Origin: Defluviitoga tunisiensis
GTDB taxonomy: Bacteria; Thermotogota; Thermotogae; Petrotogales; Petrotogaceae
Assembly: GCF_000953715.1 (NCBI RefSeq)
Contig: NZ_LN824141.1
Location: 1,428,501-1,492,500 of the forward strand
Reading direction: 5' to 3'
Length of the DNA: 64,000 nt
The notes below the pieces were generated by a model. That model ran no database searches. It saw only the letters and a list, made by a program, of their open reading frames with translations, and had not been told where the DNA came from. A program made the position numbers and the translations under genes. Every line of letters begins with the position of its first letter. Position 1 is the first letter of the stretch. Positions 53,885-62,244 of the stretch are shown here, piece after piece.

Positions 53885-55378
53885 TTAAAAAAGTGTATTA
53901 ACTAACTCATGATAGTCAATCTCTTTAATTATAACTTCACCTGGTTCCTTTAAGAGGGGAAGTTTAATGATATTAGATCCTTCCATTTTCTTGTCGTTAC
54001 TCAAATAATTCATCAATGCATTTTTTTCAACTTTTATATTTTTAATACTACTGGGAAGAAGTACATCTAGAATGCTAATGATATCATATAATGTCCTATC
54101 GTCAATGTGTTTTTTATTTTTTGAGTACATTAATTCTTGATACAACCCCCATCCAACTGACAAGCCATGAGCAATACCTGTTACTGCTTCAAAAGCGTGC
54201 CCAAGACTATGTCCTAAATTTAGGTAACTTCTTAAACCAGTATCTTTAAAATCTTGTTGAACAATCCTCAACTTCTCTTCGACAGATCTTTTTATAAACC
54301 AAGTTAATGTATCTAAATTTCGATTTAGTAAATCATACAAATGATCTTTAAAAAAAGTATAAAACTCTCCACCTGAGATAAGAGAGATTTTAAAACCTTC
54401 TATGAGTCCTTCTCTGAATCTTATATCGTCAAGGGATAAAGTTGTTATAGGATCTATAATGACTTCATTTGGTAAATTTATTGTGCCAATAACATTTTTG
54501 TATTTTTTGAAATCTATACCATTTTTTCCACCAATAGCAGCGTCAATTTGTCCTAATAGAGTAGTAGGATAGAAAATGAAATTCATTCCTCTTTTATAAG
54601 TCGAACCCACAAAACCTGTAAAATCAGTTATAGTTCCTCCACCAACTCCACAAAGTAGATCCTTTCGTGTGACATTGTTTTCAAGTAAATACTCCCATGC
54701 TTTTGTGACATAAACTATATCTTTAACTTCTTCTCCATTTGGGAAAACGAGTTTTTTGTTAGTGAAAAATTCTCCGTATAAACTATCAACTTTTTCACTT
54801 GTAAATACTATAGCATTTTTTGGTATGTTTTTTAAACTGCCTGCCTCTATATGGATTTTTTGAAATGAGGAATCAATACATAAATTTTTTTTATAATCAA
54901 CCTTTTGAAGAATTATAGCAACTGCTTCCCATTCATTTAAGTAAGTAATGTCAACTGATTCAAACAATTCATATAAATTTATTCTTTCATCGTAGATGGT
55001 AAATATATTGTCGATATTATTAGACAAAAGGGGTCTGTTATCTGTTGATACTCTCTTTTTTAATTCTTGTGGAGATACTTTTAGGTAAATTGTTGTCTCT
55101 TTTTTTAACAATTCTCTATTATCTGGTCTTAAGACTATTCCTCCACCCGTAGCAACAACGACAGAGTCAGGTTGCTTTACTAAAGATTTAAGAAGGGAGC
55201 TTTCTAGATCTCTAAAATACGATTCTCCATTTTTTTCAAATATTTCTTTAATTGTTTTATTTTCTCTTGCTTCTATTTCTTCATCCATATCCAAATATGG
55301 AATTGATAAAACTTTAGAAATCATTTTAGCCAAAGTGCTTTTTCCAGAGCCCATCATTCCAACTAAAAAAATTTTCAT
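53885..55378 (-). CDS. aroKB: Fused shikimate kinase / 3-dehydroquinate synthase
   Basis: 497 residues doing two pathway steps. Residues about 1-160: shikimate kinase with P-loop GMMGSGKST near 7-15, DMDEEIE, FRDLESSL and VATGGGIVLR. Residues about 170-497: dehydroquinate synthase, shorter than stand-alone AroB, with GGGTITDFTGFVGSTYKRG near 243, DAAIGGKNGIDF and NLGHSLGHAFE carrying Zn-binding His. The same fusion is known in Thermotoga. ATG at 55378. Confidence 0.94.
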   Translation of the reverse strand: MKIFLVGMMGSGKSTLAKMISKVLSIPYLDMDEEIEARENKTIKEIFEKNGESYFRDLESSLLKSLVKQPDSVVVATGGGIVLRPDNRELLKKETTIYLKVSPQELKKRVSTDNRPLLSNNIDNIFTIYDERINLYELFESVDITYLNEWEAVAIILQKVDYKKNLCIDSSFQKIHIEAGSLKNIPKNAIVFTSEKVDSLYGEFFTNKKLVFPNGEEVKDIVYVTKAWEYLLENNVTRKDLLCGVGGGTITDFTGFVGSTYKRGMNFIFYPTTLLGQIDAAIGGKNGIDFKKYKNVIGTINLPNEVIIDPITTLSLDDIRFREGLIEGFKISLISGGEFYTFFKDHLYDLLNRNLDTLTWFIKRSVEEKLRIVQQDFKDTGLRSYLNLGHSLGHAFEAVTGIAHGLSVGWGLYQELMYSKNKKHIDDRTLYDIISILDVLLPSSIKNIKVEKNALMNYLSNDKKMEGSNIIKLPLLKEPGEVIIKEIDYHELVNTLF

Positions 55379-55456
55379 TTATATTGTATGTAAATTCTTT
55401 GTATTTTTCAGAAGGATAAAGAATTTACACGCAGACCTCCTTTCAAAATTGGTAAG

Positions 55457-56584
55457 TTAATTGTTTTTGGAATATTTTGAAAAATATCTTTCTTTAATTA
55501 ATTCGATATTATCATTTCCGAAACCATCTATAATTTCTTCCATTAAGATTAAGGCTAATGTGCATTCAGTAATAACTGTAGCAGCTGGAAGAATAACGGA
55601 ATCAGATCTTATGTATGGAGCTTTTACGTTTTCCTTAGTTTCAAGATTAATAGAATCTAAAGGTTTAGCTAAAGTAGAAATTGGTTTAAAATACGTAGTA
55701 ACTATGATATTTTCTCCGTTAGTAATTCCTGCCTCTATTCCTCCTGCATGATTTGAGGTTCTATTTATTTTACCATTCTGAAGGATGAATGGATCGTGAT
55801 ATTGATTTCCTGGTAAGCTTACATCTTCAAGACCGATAAAAACACCTTTAACAGATGGAATAGACATAAAATATTTTCCAATTTTGGAATCTACTCTGTT
55901 AAGAACATTTGCGTAACTTCCAAGTCCTGGTTGAACATTTATAGCAAAAGTTTTTATGCTTCCCCCTAAGGTAGTATCTTGTTTCAAAGCTTTTTCATTT
56001 ATTTCTTCTATCATTCTTTCTGAAACGTCATCAAAAGGACATTGAACAGGAGATGCATCTCTTTTTTGTATATAAAAATCAAAATTTCTTTGTATCTCCT
56101 CAAACATTGAATTTTCAACACAAATGCTTCCGATTGAACTGACAAAACTCATTATTTCAATGCTAAAATGATCTAAAAATTGTTCTGCAATGCTTCCTAA
56201 TGCAGTAAGAACACATGTCCAACGTGCACTATTTCTTTCAGTATATATGTTTAAATCTGTGAGTCTATATTTACTCCAGCCAGTATAGTCTCCGTGTCCT
56301 GGCCTTGGGACATGTCTTTGGTCATTAGTGTTTATTGGATTTCTCGCTTTGTTTTCTATTTCTATAACTACAGGTGCGCCAGTAGTGACTCCGTTCCATG
56401 TTCCTGCAATTACTTGGACTTGATCGGTTTCTATTTTCATTCTTTCTCCACGTCCGTATCCTAACTGGCGTCTTCTAAGATTATCATTTATTTTTTGTTC
56501 GTCAATTTTTAGACCTGCAGGAATTTCTTCAATCAATCCGATCATTTTTGTTCCATGGGAATCTCCGGCTATCTTTATTTCCAT
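55457..56584 (-). CDS. aroC: Chorismate synthase
   Basis: FMN-dependent final step to chorismate. 375 residues. AGDSHGTKMIGLIE near 6-19, GRGERMKIE near 44-52, RPGHGDYTGWSKY near 94, and NARWTC in place of the usual SARET-type stretch. RSDSVILPAATVI near 335. ATG at 56584 overlaps the stop of a 36-codon remnant (TAATG) and follows GAGGAGG. Confidence 0.93.
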   Translation of the reverse strand: MEIKIAGDSHGTKMIGLIEEIPAGLKIDEQKINDNLRRRQLGYGRGERMKIETDQVQVIAGTWNGVTTGAPVVIEIENKARNPINTNDQRHVPRPGHGDYTGWSKYRLTDLNIYTERNSARWTCVLTALGSIAEQFLDHFSIEIMSFVSSIGSICVENSMFEEIQRNFDFYIQKRDASPVQCPFDDVSERMIEEINEKALKQDTTLGGSIKTFAINVQPGLGSYANVLNRVDSKIGKYFMSIPSVKGVFIGLEDVSLPGNQYHDPFILQNGKINRTSNHAGGIEAGITNGENIIVTTYFKPISTLAKPLDSINLETKENVKAPYIRSDSVILPAATVITECTLALILMEEIIDGFGNDNIELIKERYFSKYSKNN

Positions 56585-56694
56585 TAAACAACCTCCTCAA
56601 CAAATTTAACTATATTCTCTTTAGAAATTCCAAAATTCTTATTATATATGTTGTAGGTTTTTAGAGAAGCATTTATTTGTGCTGCAGTAGAGAT
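56584..56694 (-). pseudogene. 36-codon gene remnant directly before aroC
   Basis: Open frame after a stop at 56695-56697, with no start codon of its own, reading STAAQINASLKTYNIYN and ENIVKFVEEVV before a TAA that overlaps the aroC ATG (TAATG). Composition and exact coupling look like the C-terminus of a lost gene. I do not recognise the family. The remaining gap 56698-56820 carries no coding signal, only an 8-bp AGGTTCTT/AAGAACCT inverted repeat. Confidence 0.4.
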
Positions 56695-56820
56695 TTAACC
56701 TAAACCTAATCGAGTTTAAAAACTGATTTTGAAAATTTGTTAATTGCTTATCTTTAGCAAATTAGGTTCTTATATCTATTATCTATATGAAAGAACCTCA
56801 CTAGGGAAGCATAACAAAGA

Positions 56821-56844
56821 TATATATATATATATATATATATA
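56821..56844. repeat. (TA)12 microsatellite
   Basis: Twelve TA units immediately after the aroE stop codon. Such tracts can vary in length; it does not touch a coding region. Confidence 0.9.
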
Positions 56845-57627
56845 CTAATTAAATTTACTATTTACAAAAGTTTCATAAAATTTAACTTCATCGTATACGC
56901 CCCAAATTTTTAGATTTTCTACAGCTTGGTAGTACCAGAAGGTTTTTCCGTCTATTAATTTAATACCGTTTTTCAAAGCTTGTTTTTGAAGTGCGGTTGA
57001 ATTGTAGACTATGTCGTAAATTAAACTAAGATTTGAAAGCTCTTCACTTGAAAAGTTGAAAGATTCACCAAACATACCAATTGAAGTTGCATTGATGAAA
57101 GTTTTAGAACTTTTCATAACCTCCTTTAAGTTCTCAAAAGATTCTACGGTGATGTCTATTTTTGTTGTAAAAAAATCTTTTAATTTGAAAGCTTTTTCAA
57201 TTGTTCTGTTTACTAAGATTAAATGTTTTATGCCTAATTTGTAAAGTCCATATATAATTGCTTTACTTGCTCCACCTGCTCCAACTAAAAGAATAGGTAG
57301 CTTTAAGTCGGTATCTAACAACGAATTATAAAAACCTTTCCAATCAGTATTGTAACCTTTATTTTGATATATACAATTAACAGCATTGATTTCACGTGCG
57401 TCTTCTACTGGAGATATAAATTTAATAATGTCTTCTTTAAAAGGAACGGTAACATTGAGTCCATCATAGGACTCAAGATATTCAGTAACTTTTGTATCAA
57501 ATTTTCTAGGCTCGATGACTATATCATCGTATTTTGCATTTATGCTTGATAGCTTAAAATATTGATTAAATATCTTTTTAGACAGACTTTCTTTTTCTGG
57601 GTACTGTAGTAACCCAAATCTTCTCAT
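56845..57627 (-). CDS. aroE: Shikimate dehydrogenase
   Basis: NADP-dependent reduction of 3-dehydroshikimate. 260 residues. Catalytic Lys in GLNVTVPFKED near 60-69, Asp in NTDWKGF near 92, nucleotide motif VGAGGASKAI near 113-122, NRTIEKA, and NATSIGM near 180. The N-terminus is shortened relative to the Escherichia enzyme: it begins at MRRFGLLQYPEKESLS. ATG at 57627 follows AAGGAG; gap to aroA is 13 bases. Confidence 0.91.
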   Translation of the reverse strand: MRRFGLLQYPEKESLSKKIFNQYFKLSSINAKYDDIVIEPRKFDTKVTEYLESYDGLNVTVPFKEDIIKFISPVEDAREINAVNCIYQNKGYNTDWKGFYNSLLDTDLKLPILLVGAGGASKAIIYGLYKLGIKHLILVNRTIEKAFKLKDFFTTKIDITVESFENLKEVMKSSKTFINATSIGMFGESFNFSSEELSNLSLIYDIVYNSTALQKQALKNGIKLIDGKTFWYYQAVENLKIWGVYDEVKFYETFVNSKFN

Positions 57628-57640
57628 TTTTTCTCCTTCC

Positions 57641-58930
57641 TTATCTTAATGTATTAAGGGTGTCCAAAAATCGAGGATACGAAATATTTACACAATCAAA
57701 ATCATTTATGTTTATGGGGTTTTCTGCTATTAAGCCAGCTATGGCTAAAGACATCGCAATCCTATGATCATTATAACTTTCACAAGTACAATTTCCTTTT
57801 ATTTTTTGTTTTCCACTAATTTCAAATCCATCTTCTCTTTCAAAAATTTCTATCCCCATTTTTGTGAATTCGTTAACTATTGCTTTTATTCTATCGGTTT
57901 CCTTGTATCTAAGCTCGTTTGCATCTTTTATCAGGGTTTTCCCATCAGCTTGGGATGCTGCTACAGCGAGGATAGGTATTTCATCTATCAAGGTAGGAAT
58001 TATATCTCCTTTTATCTCAACACCCTTTAAATTACTGCTTTTTACTAATAAATCACAGACTGGTTCATTGTTTAGGTATCTTAAATTAAGAGTTGTGATT
58101 TCTGCACCCATCATTTTTAATATCTTAATGGCACCAGATCTAGTAGGATTAATTCCAACATCTTTTATGAGTAGAGTTGAATTTTCCATTATTAATGCTG
58201 CAACTATAAAGAAAGAAGCAGAAGAAATATCGCTAGGTACAAACACTTCTTTTCCCTTTAAATCATCGCCACCATTTATAGTTACAGTAGTACCTTTTTC
58301 TTCAATGTTTGCACCAAAATATTTTAACATTCTTTCAGTATGATCTCTTGATTTGTATGGTTCTGTAATTTGTGAGGTTCCTTTGGCATACAATGCATTT
58401 AATAGGATAGCAGATTTAACTTGTGCGCTAGCTACAGGAGTTGAGTAAAATATTGGGAAAATATCGTCGGTTCCTAAAATAGTTATAGGTGCATAATTAC
58501 CTTGCTTTCTTCCAAAAAAAAGACCTCCCATCTTACTTAAAGGATCGATTACGCGTTTCATAGGTCTCTTTTTGAGTGAATCATCTCCGGTGAGAACGCT
58601 ATAGAAGTTTTGAGCAGCTAAAACTCCCATTATTAAACGCATAGTAGTTCCAGAATTTTTTGCGTCAAGGATGTCTTCTGGTTCTTGAAAACTATGTAAT
58701 CCATTTCCTTCAATAACTACTTCTTTTGCATTCGTTAACTCTATATTAGCCCCAATAGCTTTTAAAATATTCAGTGTGGCTAATGTATCTTCTGAACGTA
58801 AGAAGTTGGTGATTTTAGTTGTACCGTGTGCCAGTGAGCCTATGATAAGCGCACGATGAGATATAGATTTATCACCGGGAATAGCTACTTCACCGTTGAT
58901 GCTTTTTAAAGGTTTGATCTCTGTTTTCAT
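57641..58930 (-). CDS. aroA: 3-phosphoshikimate 1-carboxyvinyltransferase (EPSP synthase)
   Basis: 429 residues, two-domain EPSPS fold. PGDKSISHRALIIGSLA near 18-34, DAKNSGTTMRLIMG near 88-101, KRPMKRVIDPL near 120, and KETDRI near 337. ATG at 58930 preferred (AAGGAG nine bases upstream) over TTG 58960, which overlaps tyrA. Follows tyrA by about 22 bases. Confidence 0.94.
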   Translation of the reverse strand: MKTEIKPLKSINGEVAIPGDKSISHRALIIGSLAHGTTKITNFLRSEDTLATLNILKAIGANIELTNAKEVVIEGNGLHSFQEPEDILDAKNSGTTMRLIMGVLAAQNFYSVLTGDDSLKKRPMKRVIDPLSKMGGLFFGRKQGNYAPITILGTDDIFPIFYSTPVASAQVKSAILLNALYAKGTSQITEPYKSRDHTERMLKYFGANIEEKGTTVTINGGDDLKGKEVFVPSDISSASFFIVAALIMENSTLLIKDVGINPTRSGAIKILKMMGAEITTLNLRYLNNEPVCDLLVKSSNLKGVEIKGDIIPTLIDEIPILAVAASQADGKTLIKDANELRYKETDRIKAIVNEFTKMGIEIFEREDGFEISGKQKIKGNCTCESYNDHRIAMSLAIAGLIAENPININDFDCVNISYPRFLDTLNTLR

Positions 58931-58952
58931 TTTTCTCTCCTTATCTGATAAT

Positions 58953-59816
58953 CTATTCAATCAATCTATCTATGGAGGATCTAAATTTAGATATATTCTC
59001 AAGCTCAATTAATAGTTCATCGTATAAGCCATTTTCTAATTTTATCTTAAATTCTTCAATTCCTTCTTCAAACTTATCTAAGGCATTTATAATGTTATCT
59101 TTGTTTAATTTAAAAATAGAAAGCCACATGTTAGGATCACTTTTGGCGATTCTGGTAGTATCTTTAAATCCACTTCCTACGAGTTTTATATAGTCGGAAT
59201 TGTTTTCTTGAAAGATTTGTAGAGTTTTTACTAGATAGAAGGCAACCACTTGAGGTAAATGGCTTGTTACTGAGACAATCTTATCATGAGTTTTTGCATC
59301 CATCTCGATAATATGTGTTCCAATTTTTTCAATCAAATTTTTAAAATTTTCAAAATAAATTGAAGAACAGTACTTGGACTTTATTAATATATATGGTTTG
59401 CCCTTGAAAAGGTCTTTTTGTGCATAGAGGGGTCCGGATTTCTCTAAACCAGCCATAGGATGGCCTCCTATGAAGTTGATATTTGAATTTTCAAACGATT
59501 CCACAGTTTTTATTATCTCATATTTTGTACTTCCTACATCTGTTATTAGAGTATTTTTGTTGAGGCGTGGGATTATGTTATTTAACAAATTGATTATATC
59601 TTCAACAGGTGTGGCTAAAATAATTAAATCATAAAATAACACGTCATCGAGATTAGTTTTTTTATCAATGGCGCCTATTTTTAAGGCCTCATTTAGATTT
59701 TTATCACTTTTATCGTATCCATATATTAATTTTACTTCTTTTGTTTCTTTAAGGGCTAACGTAAGAGAACATCCAATTAAGCCACAACCAATTAGTAACA
59801 CATTTTTAAAAGGCAT
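58953..59816 (-). CDS. tyrA: Prephenate dehydrogenase
   Basis: NAD(P)-dependent conversion of prephenate to 4-hydroxyphenylpyruvate for tyrosine. 287 residues, a minimal form with no chorismate mutase or ACT regulatory domain visible. Nucleotide motif LIGCGLIGCSL near 8-18, LATPVED near 68, TDVGSTKYEII near 91, GGHPMAGLEKSG near 116, and the catalytic His in SHLPQVVAF near 190. Lack of an ACT domain fits control at transcription, by the upstream attenuator. Confidence 0.92.
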   Translation of the reverse strand: MPFKNVLLIGCGLIGCSLTLALKETKEVKLIYGYDKSDKNLNEALKIGAIDKKTNLDDVLFYDLIILATPVEDIINLLNNIIPRLNKNTLITDVGSTKYEIIKTVESFENSNINFIGGHPMAGLEKSGPLYAQKDLFKGKPYILIKSKYCSSIYFENFKNLIEKIGTHIIEMDAKTHDKIVSVTSHLPQVVAFYLVKTLQIFQENNSDYIKLVGSGFKDTTRIAKSDPNMWLSIFKLNKDNIINALDKFEEGIEEFKIKLENGLYDELLIELENISKFRSSIDRLIE

Positions 59817-59852
59817 TTTATATCCTCCAATTAAAGATTTATTTAGATAGTA

Positions 59853-60872
59853 TTAATTAATTATTTTGTGTTCAACCTCTGCTAGTGCCCTTATTTGTTT
59901 CATTAGATCGCTAAAGTGTTGTAAATTTAGAGATTGCTCTCCATCAGATAAAGCGTTTTGTGGATTAGGGTGCACTTCAACAATTAGTCCATCTGCTCCT
60001 GCGGCGATAGCAGCCTTTGAAAGAGGAATTATGTATCTCCAATTACCACAGGCATGACTAGGATCTACAATAATTGGCAAGTGACTGTATCTTTTTATTA
60101 CAGGAATGGCACTAATATCTAAGGTATTGCGAGTTTCATCAGTAAAAGTTCTTATTCCTCTTTCACATAAAATAACTTGATAGTTTCCTTCGGACATTAT
60201 ATATTCTGCAGCCATTAAAAATTCTTTGTAAGTAGCGGACAATCCTCGTTTTAACAAAACCGGTTTGTTTGTTCTTCCAACTTCTTTTAAAAGTGAAAAG
60301 TTTTGCATATTTCGTGCGCCTATTTGTAATACATCAGCATATTTAGCTACCAATTCAACTTCTTTGGTGTCCATAACCTCTGTGACAATTTTTAGATCGA
60401 GTTCTTCTCCTACTTCTTTTAATATTTTTAGGCCATCTTCTTTTAATCCTTGAAATGAGTATGGAGATGTTCTTGGCTTATAAGCTCCGCCTCTTAAGAA
60501 ATGAATACCTTCTTGTTTTAGAGATTTAGCAGTTTGAAATACTTGTTCCCGACTTTCTACAGCACACGGTCCAGCTATCACTAAGAAATGATCTTTTCCT
60601 ATTTTTATCCCCCCTATATCAAAATATGAAGGTTCAGGTCTAAAAGTTCTGCTTGCCAATTTAAAAGGTTGAGTGATTTCTACAACCCTTTCTACACCCG
60701 GAAAAGTTCCAATGTTATGTAATATATAGTCTCTGTCTCCCTCTCCAACTACTCCGATAATAGTGTGTTTATCTCCAGTATCAGGATGAGCTTTAAATCC
60801 AACTTCTTTAACTTTTTGAATTACTCTTTTAATATCTTCTTCTGAAGCATTTTCTTCCATTAAAATGATCAT
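59853..60872 (-). CDS. aroF: 3-deoxy-7-phosphoheptulonate (DAHP) synthase, type I beta with N-terminal regulatory domain
   Basis: First enzyme of the shikimate pathway. About 339 residues: N-terminal ferredoxin-like domain (about 1-70), which in the Thermotoga enzyme confers feedback inhibition, then a TIM barrel. FLVIAGPCAVES near 97, LRGGAYKPRTSPYSFQG near 125, PVLLKRG, ILCERGIRTF and IVDPSHACG near 265. The ATG at 60872 follows GGGAGGTG; a start at 60881 falls in the spacer. First structural gene after the attenuator. Confidence 0.95.
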   Translation of the reverse strand: MIILMEENASEEDIKRVIQKVKEVGFKAHPDTGDKHTIIGVVGEGDRDYILHNIGTFPGVERVVEITQPFKLASRTFRPEPSYFDIGGIKIGKDHFLVIAGPCAVESREQVFQTAKSLKQEGIHFLRGGAYKPRTSPYSFQGLKEDGLKILKEVGEELDLKIVTEVMDTKEVELVAKYADVLQIGARNMQNFSLLKEVGRTNKPVLLKRGLSATYKEFLMAAEYIMSEGNYQVILCERGIRTFTDETRNTLDISAIPVIKRYSHLPIIVDPSHACGNWRYIIPLSKAAIAAGADGLIVEVHPNPQNALSDGEQSLNLQHFSDLMKQIRALAEVEHKIIN

Positions 60873-60902
60873 ATGAAACACCTCCCAAAAGAATTTGTAT
60901 AT

Positions 60903-60994
60903 AAAAAAAGGGTGCCTACTATAAAGTAGACACCCACTTTGGAATCCTTGTTGTTACGAGGAACGACACAACAAAGGCACCAAAACGGGTGTCT
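60903..60994 (-). promoter_or_regulatory. Transcription attenuator of the aro operon (antiterminator and intrinsic terminator)
   Basis: Terminator: 11-bp stem GGGTGTCTACT/AGTAGGCACCC (60925-60935 with 60910-60920, one G-T), TTAT loop, then T7 (60903-60909). Antiterminator: AGACACCCGTTTTGG (60980-60994) pairs over 15 contiguous positions (two G-T) with CCAAAGTGGGTGTCT (60928-60942), which contains the left arm of the terminator, so only one can form. A further hairpin (CCTTTGTTGT with ACAACAAGG) closes the antiterminator. The 5' antiterminator arm lies within the leader peptide frame, just after its aromatic codons. Confidence 0.9.
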
Positions 60995-61061
60995 TTCTAA
61001 ACCAATAATAATATTCATTTATTGATAATATATAGGTTTTGTAGTCTTTTTTAGAAATCAT
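60954..61061 (-). CDS. Aromatic leader peptide (35 residues) controlling the aro operon
   Basis: ATG at 61061 behind TAGGAG with eight bases' spacing, stop at 60954. The peptide has Tyr at positions 7 and 10 and a run YYYWF at 17-21 (61013-60999): seven aromatic residues in 35, covering all three end products of the pathway. The run lies just ahead of the 5' antiterminator arm, and the stop lies between the antiterminator arms. Stalling at the run would leave the antiterminator free; translation to the stop would mask its 5' arm and allow termination. This is the classical design of trp/phe leaders. The peptide is probably only a sensor. Confidence 0.9.
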   Translation of the reverse strand: MISKKDYKTYILSINEYYYWFRKTPVLVPLLCRSS

Positions 61062-61101
61062 ATTTAATTCTCCTATATTATTAAAATCTTAAATTGCATA
61101 T

Positions 61102-61130
61102 ATTGTACCAATAAAAAAAATATTTGTCAA
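61102..61130 (-). promoter_or_regulatory. Promoter of the aro operon
   Basis: Minus strand: consensus -35 TTGACA (61125-61130), 17-base spacer, -10 TACAAT (61102-61107). Transcription would start near 61095, about 33 bases before the leader peptide ATG. Confidence 0.88.
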
Positions 61131-61321
61131 TAATATTTTTAAATACTTTATTAATATTAAATTATACATCATTGTAAAATTAAATAAATAAATAAATGTT
61201 AAAATCACTGTGAAATTTATATAATTTAAGTGTTTGATAAACATTTATAATATAGTTGTCTTCGTAAAACAATGTTGAGAACCAGTTATGAAAAGTATTG
61301 AATATTTTGGAGGTGAAGATT

Positions 61322-61990
61322 ATGTATTCTACTATTTGGTTACTTATACCGCCGTTGTTGCTTGCATTATATGCACAGATTAAAGTAAGTAGTACTTTTA
61401 ATAAGTATTCAAGAGTAAAATCTTCAGTTGGAGAACCTGGTTATCTTTTTGCAAGAAGGTTACTTGACTCGGTTGGATTATATGATGTAAGAATTGAAAG
61501 AACAAGAGGAATGTTAACTGATCATTATGATCCAACTCAAAAAATCTTAAGGCTTTCTGATGCCACATATAATAGTTCATCTGTAGCTGCATTAGGAGTT
61601 GTCGCACATGAAGCGGGACATGCTATTCAACATGCTAAAGGTTATAAACCATTAATTTTAAGGAATCTTAGTGTTCCGTTAGCAAGTTTTGGTTCAAATC
61701 TTTCCTGGATTATTTTTTTCATTGGATTGATTTTTTCTGCACCATTTTTGATTAATGCAGGTATTTTCCTATTCATTTTTGTTGTTTTATTTTCTATTAT
61801 TACTTTACCTGTTGAATTTAATGCAAGTAAAAGGGCAATCAAATTGTTACCAGTTATGGGAATGTCCAAAAGTGAAGTAGCCGCTGCTCAAAAGGTATTA
61901 ACTGCAGCTGCATTAACTTATGTTGCATCAGCATTAATGGCTATAGCTCAACTATTGAGAATGATAGTATTAGCTGGAGATAGAAGATAG
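61322..61990 (+). CDS. YugP-like membrane zinc metallopeptidase
   Basis: About 222 residues. Neutral zinc metallopeptidase family Zn_peptidase_2: N-terminal helix, zinc motif VVAHEAGHAIQHA near residues 90-102, two central membrane segments, then LPVEFNASKRA near 160 with the likely third ligand Glu. The ATG at 61322 follows GGAGGTGAAG; an earlier ATG at 61298 lacks a site. Role in these bacteria unknown, possibly membrane protein quality control. Divergent from the aro operon, followed by its own terminator. Confidence 0.85.
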   Translation: MYSTIWLLIPPLLLALYAQIKVSSTFNKYSRVKSSVGEPGYLFARRLLDSVGLYDVRIERTRGMLTDHYDPTQKILRLSDATYNSSSVAALGVVAHEAGHAIQHAKGYKPLILRNLSVPLASFGSNLSWIIFFIGLIFSAPFLINAGIFLFIFVVLFSIITLPVEFNASKRAIKLLPVMGMSKSEVAAAQKVLTAAALTYVASALMAIAQLLRMIVLAGDRR

Positions 61991-62039
61991 TATAAAATGT
62001 TTAGTATTTTAAATTTCATCCAAGTTATAGTATAATCAT

Positions 62040-62085
62040 ATAATCCCTAGTTAAAGTAATTTGTGTGTAGTAAACTAGGGATTAT
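62040..62085 (+). terminator. Terminator after the metallopeptidase gene
   Basis: 13-bp perfect stem ATAATCCCTAGTT/AACTAGGGATTAT, 20-base loop, followed by TATTTATAT. Located 50 bases after the stop; could work in both directions. Confidence 0.6.
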
Positions 62086-62124
62086 TATTTATATAAATCT
62101 TATAATACAAAAAATTTTAGTAAT

Positions 62125-62153
62125 TTGTATTTATATTTGAAATATAGTATAAT
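62125..62153 (+). promoter_or_regulatory. Promoter of rlmN
   Basis: -35 TTGTAT (62125-62130), 17-base spacer, -10 TATAAT (62148-62153), about 90 bases before rlmN. Confidence 0.6.
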
Positions 62154-62244
62154 TATGTACATAAGCCCATTATAATGTTAGTATTATATAATTTACTAAT
62201 TTTTATTAATAGAATAAAAAAAGAAGCGTAAGCGAGGAAAAGAT

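Noticed and set aside
60903-61061. T-box riboswitch as the explanation for the aro leader
   Set aside because: No T-box consensus sequence or specifier stem layout is present; the leader peptide with tandem aromatic codons and overlapping stems explains the region better.
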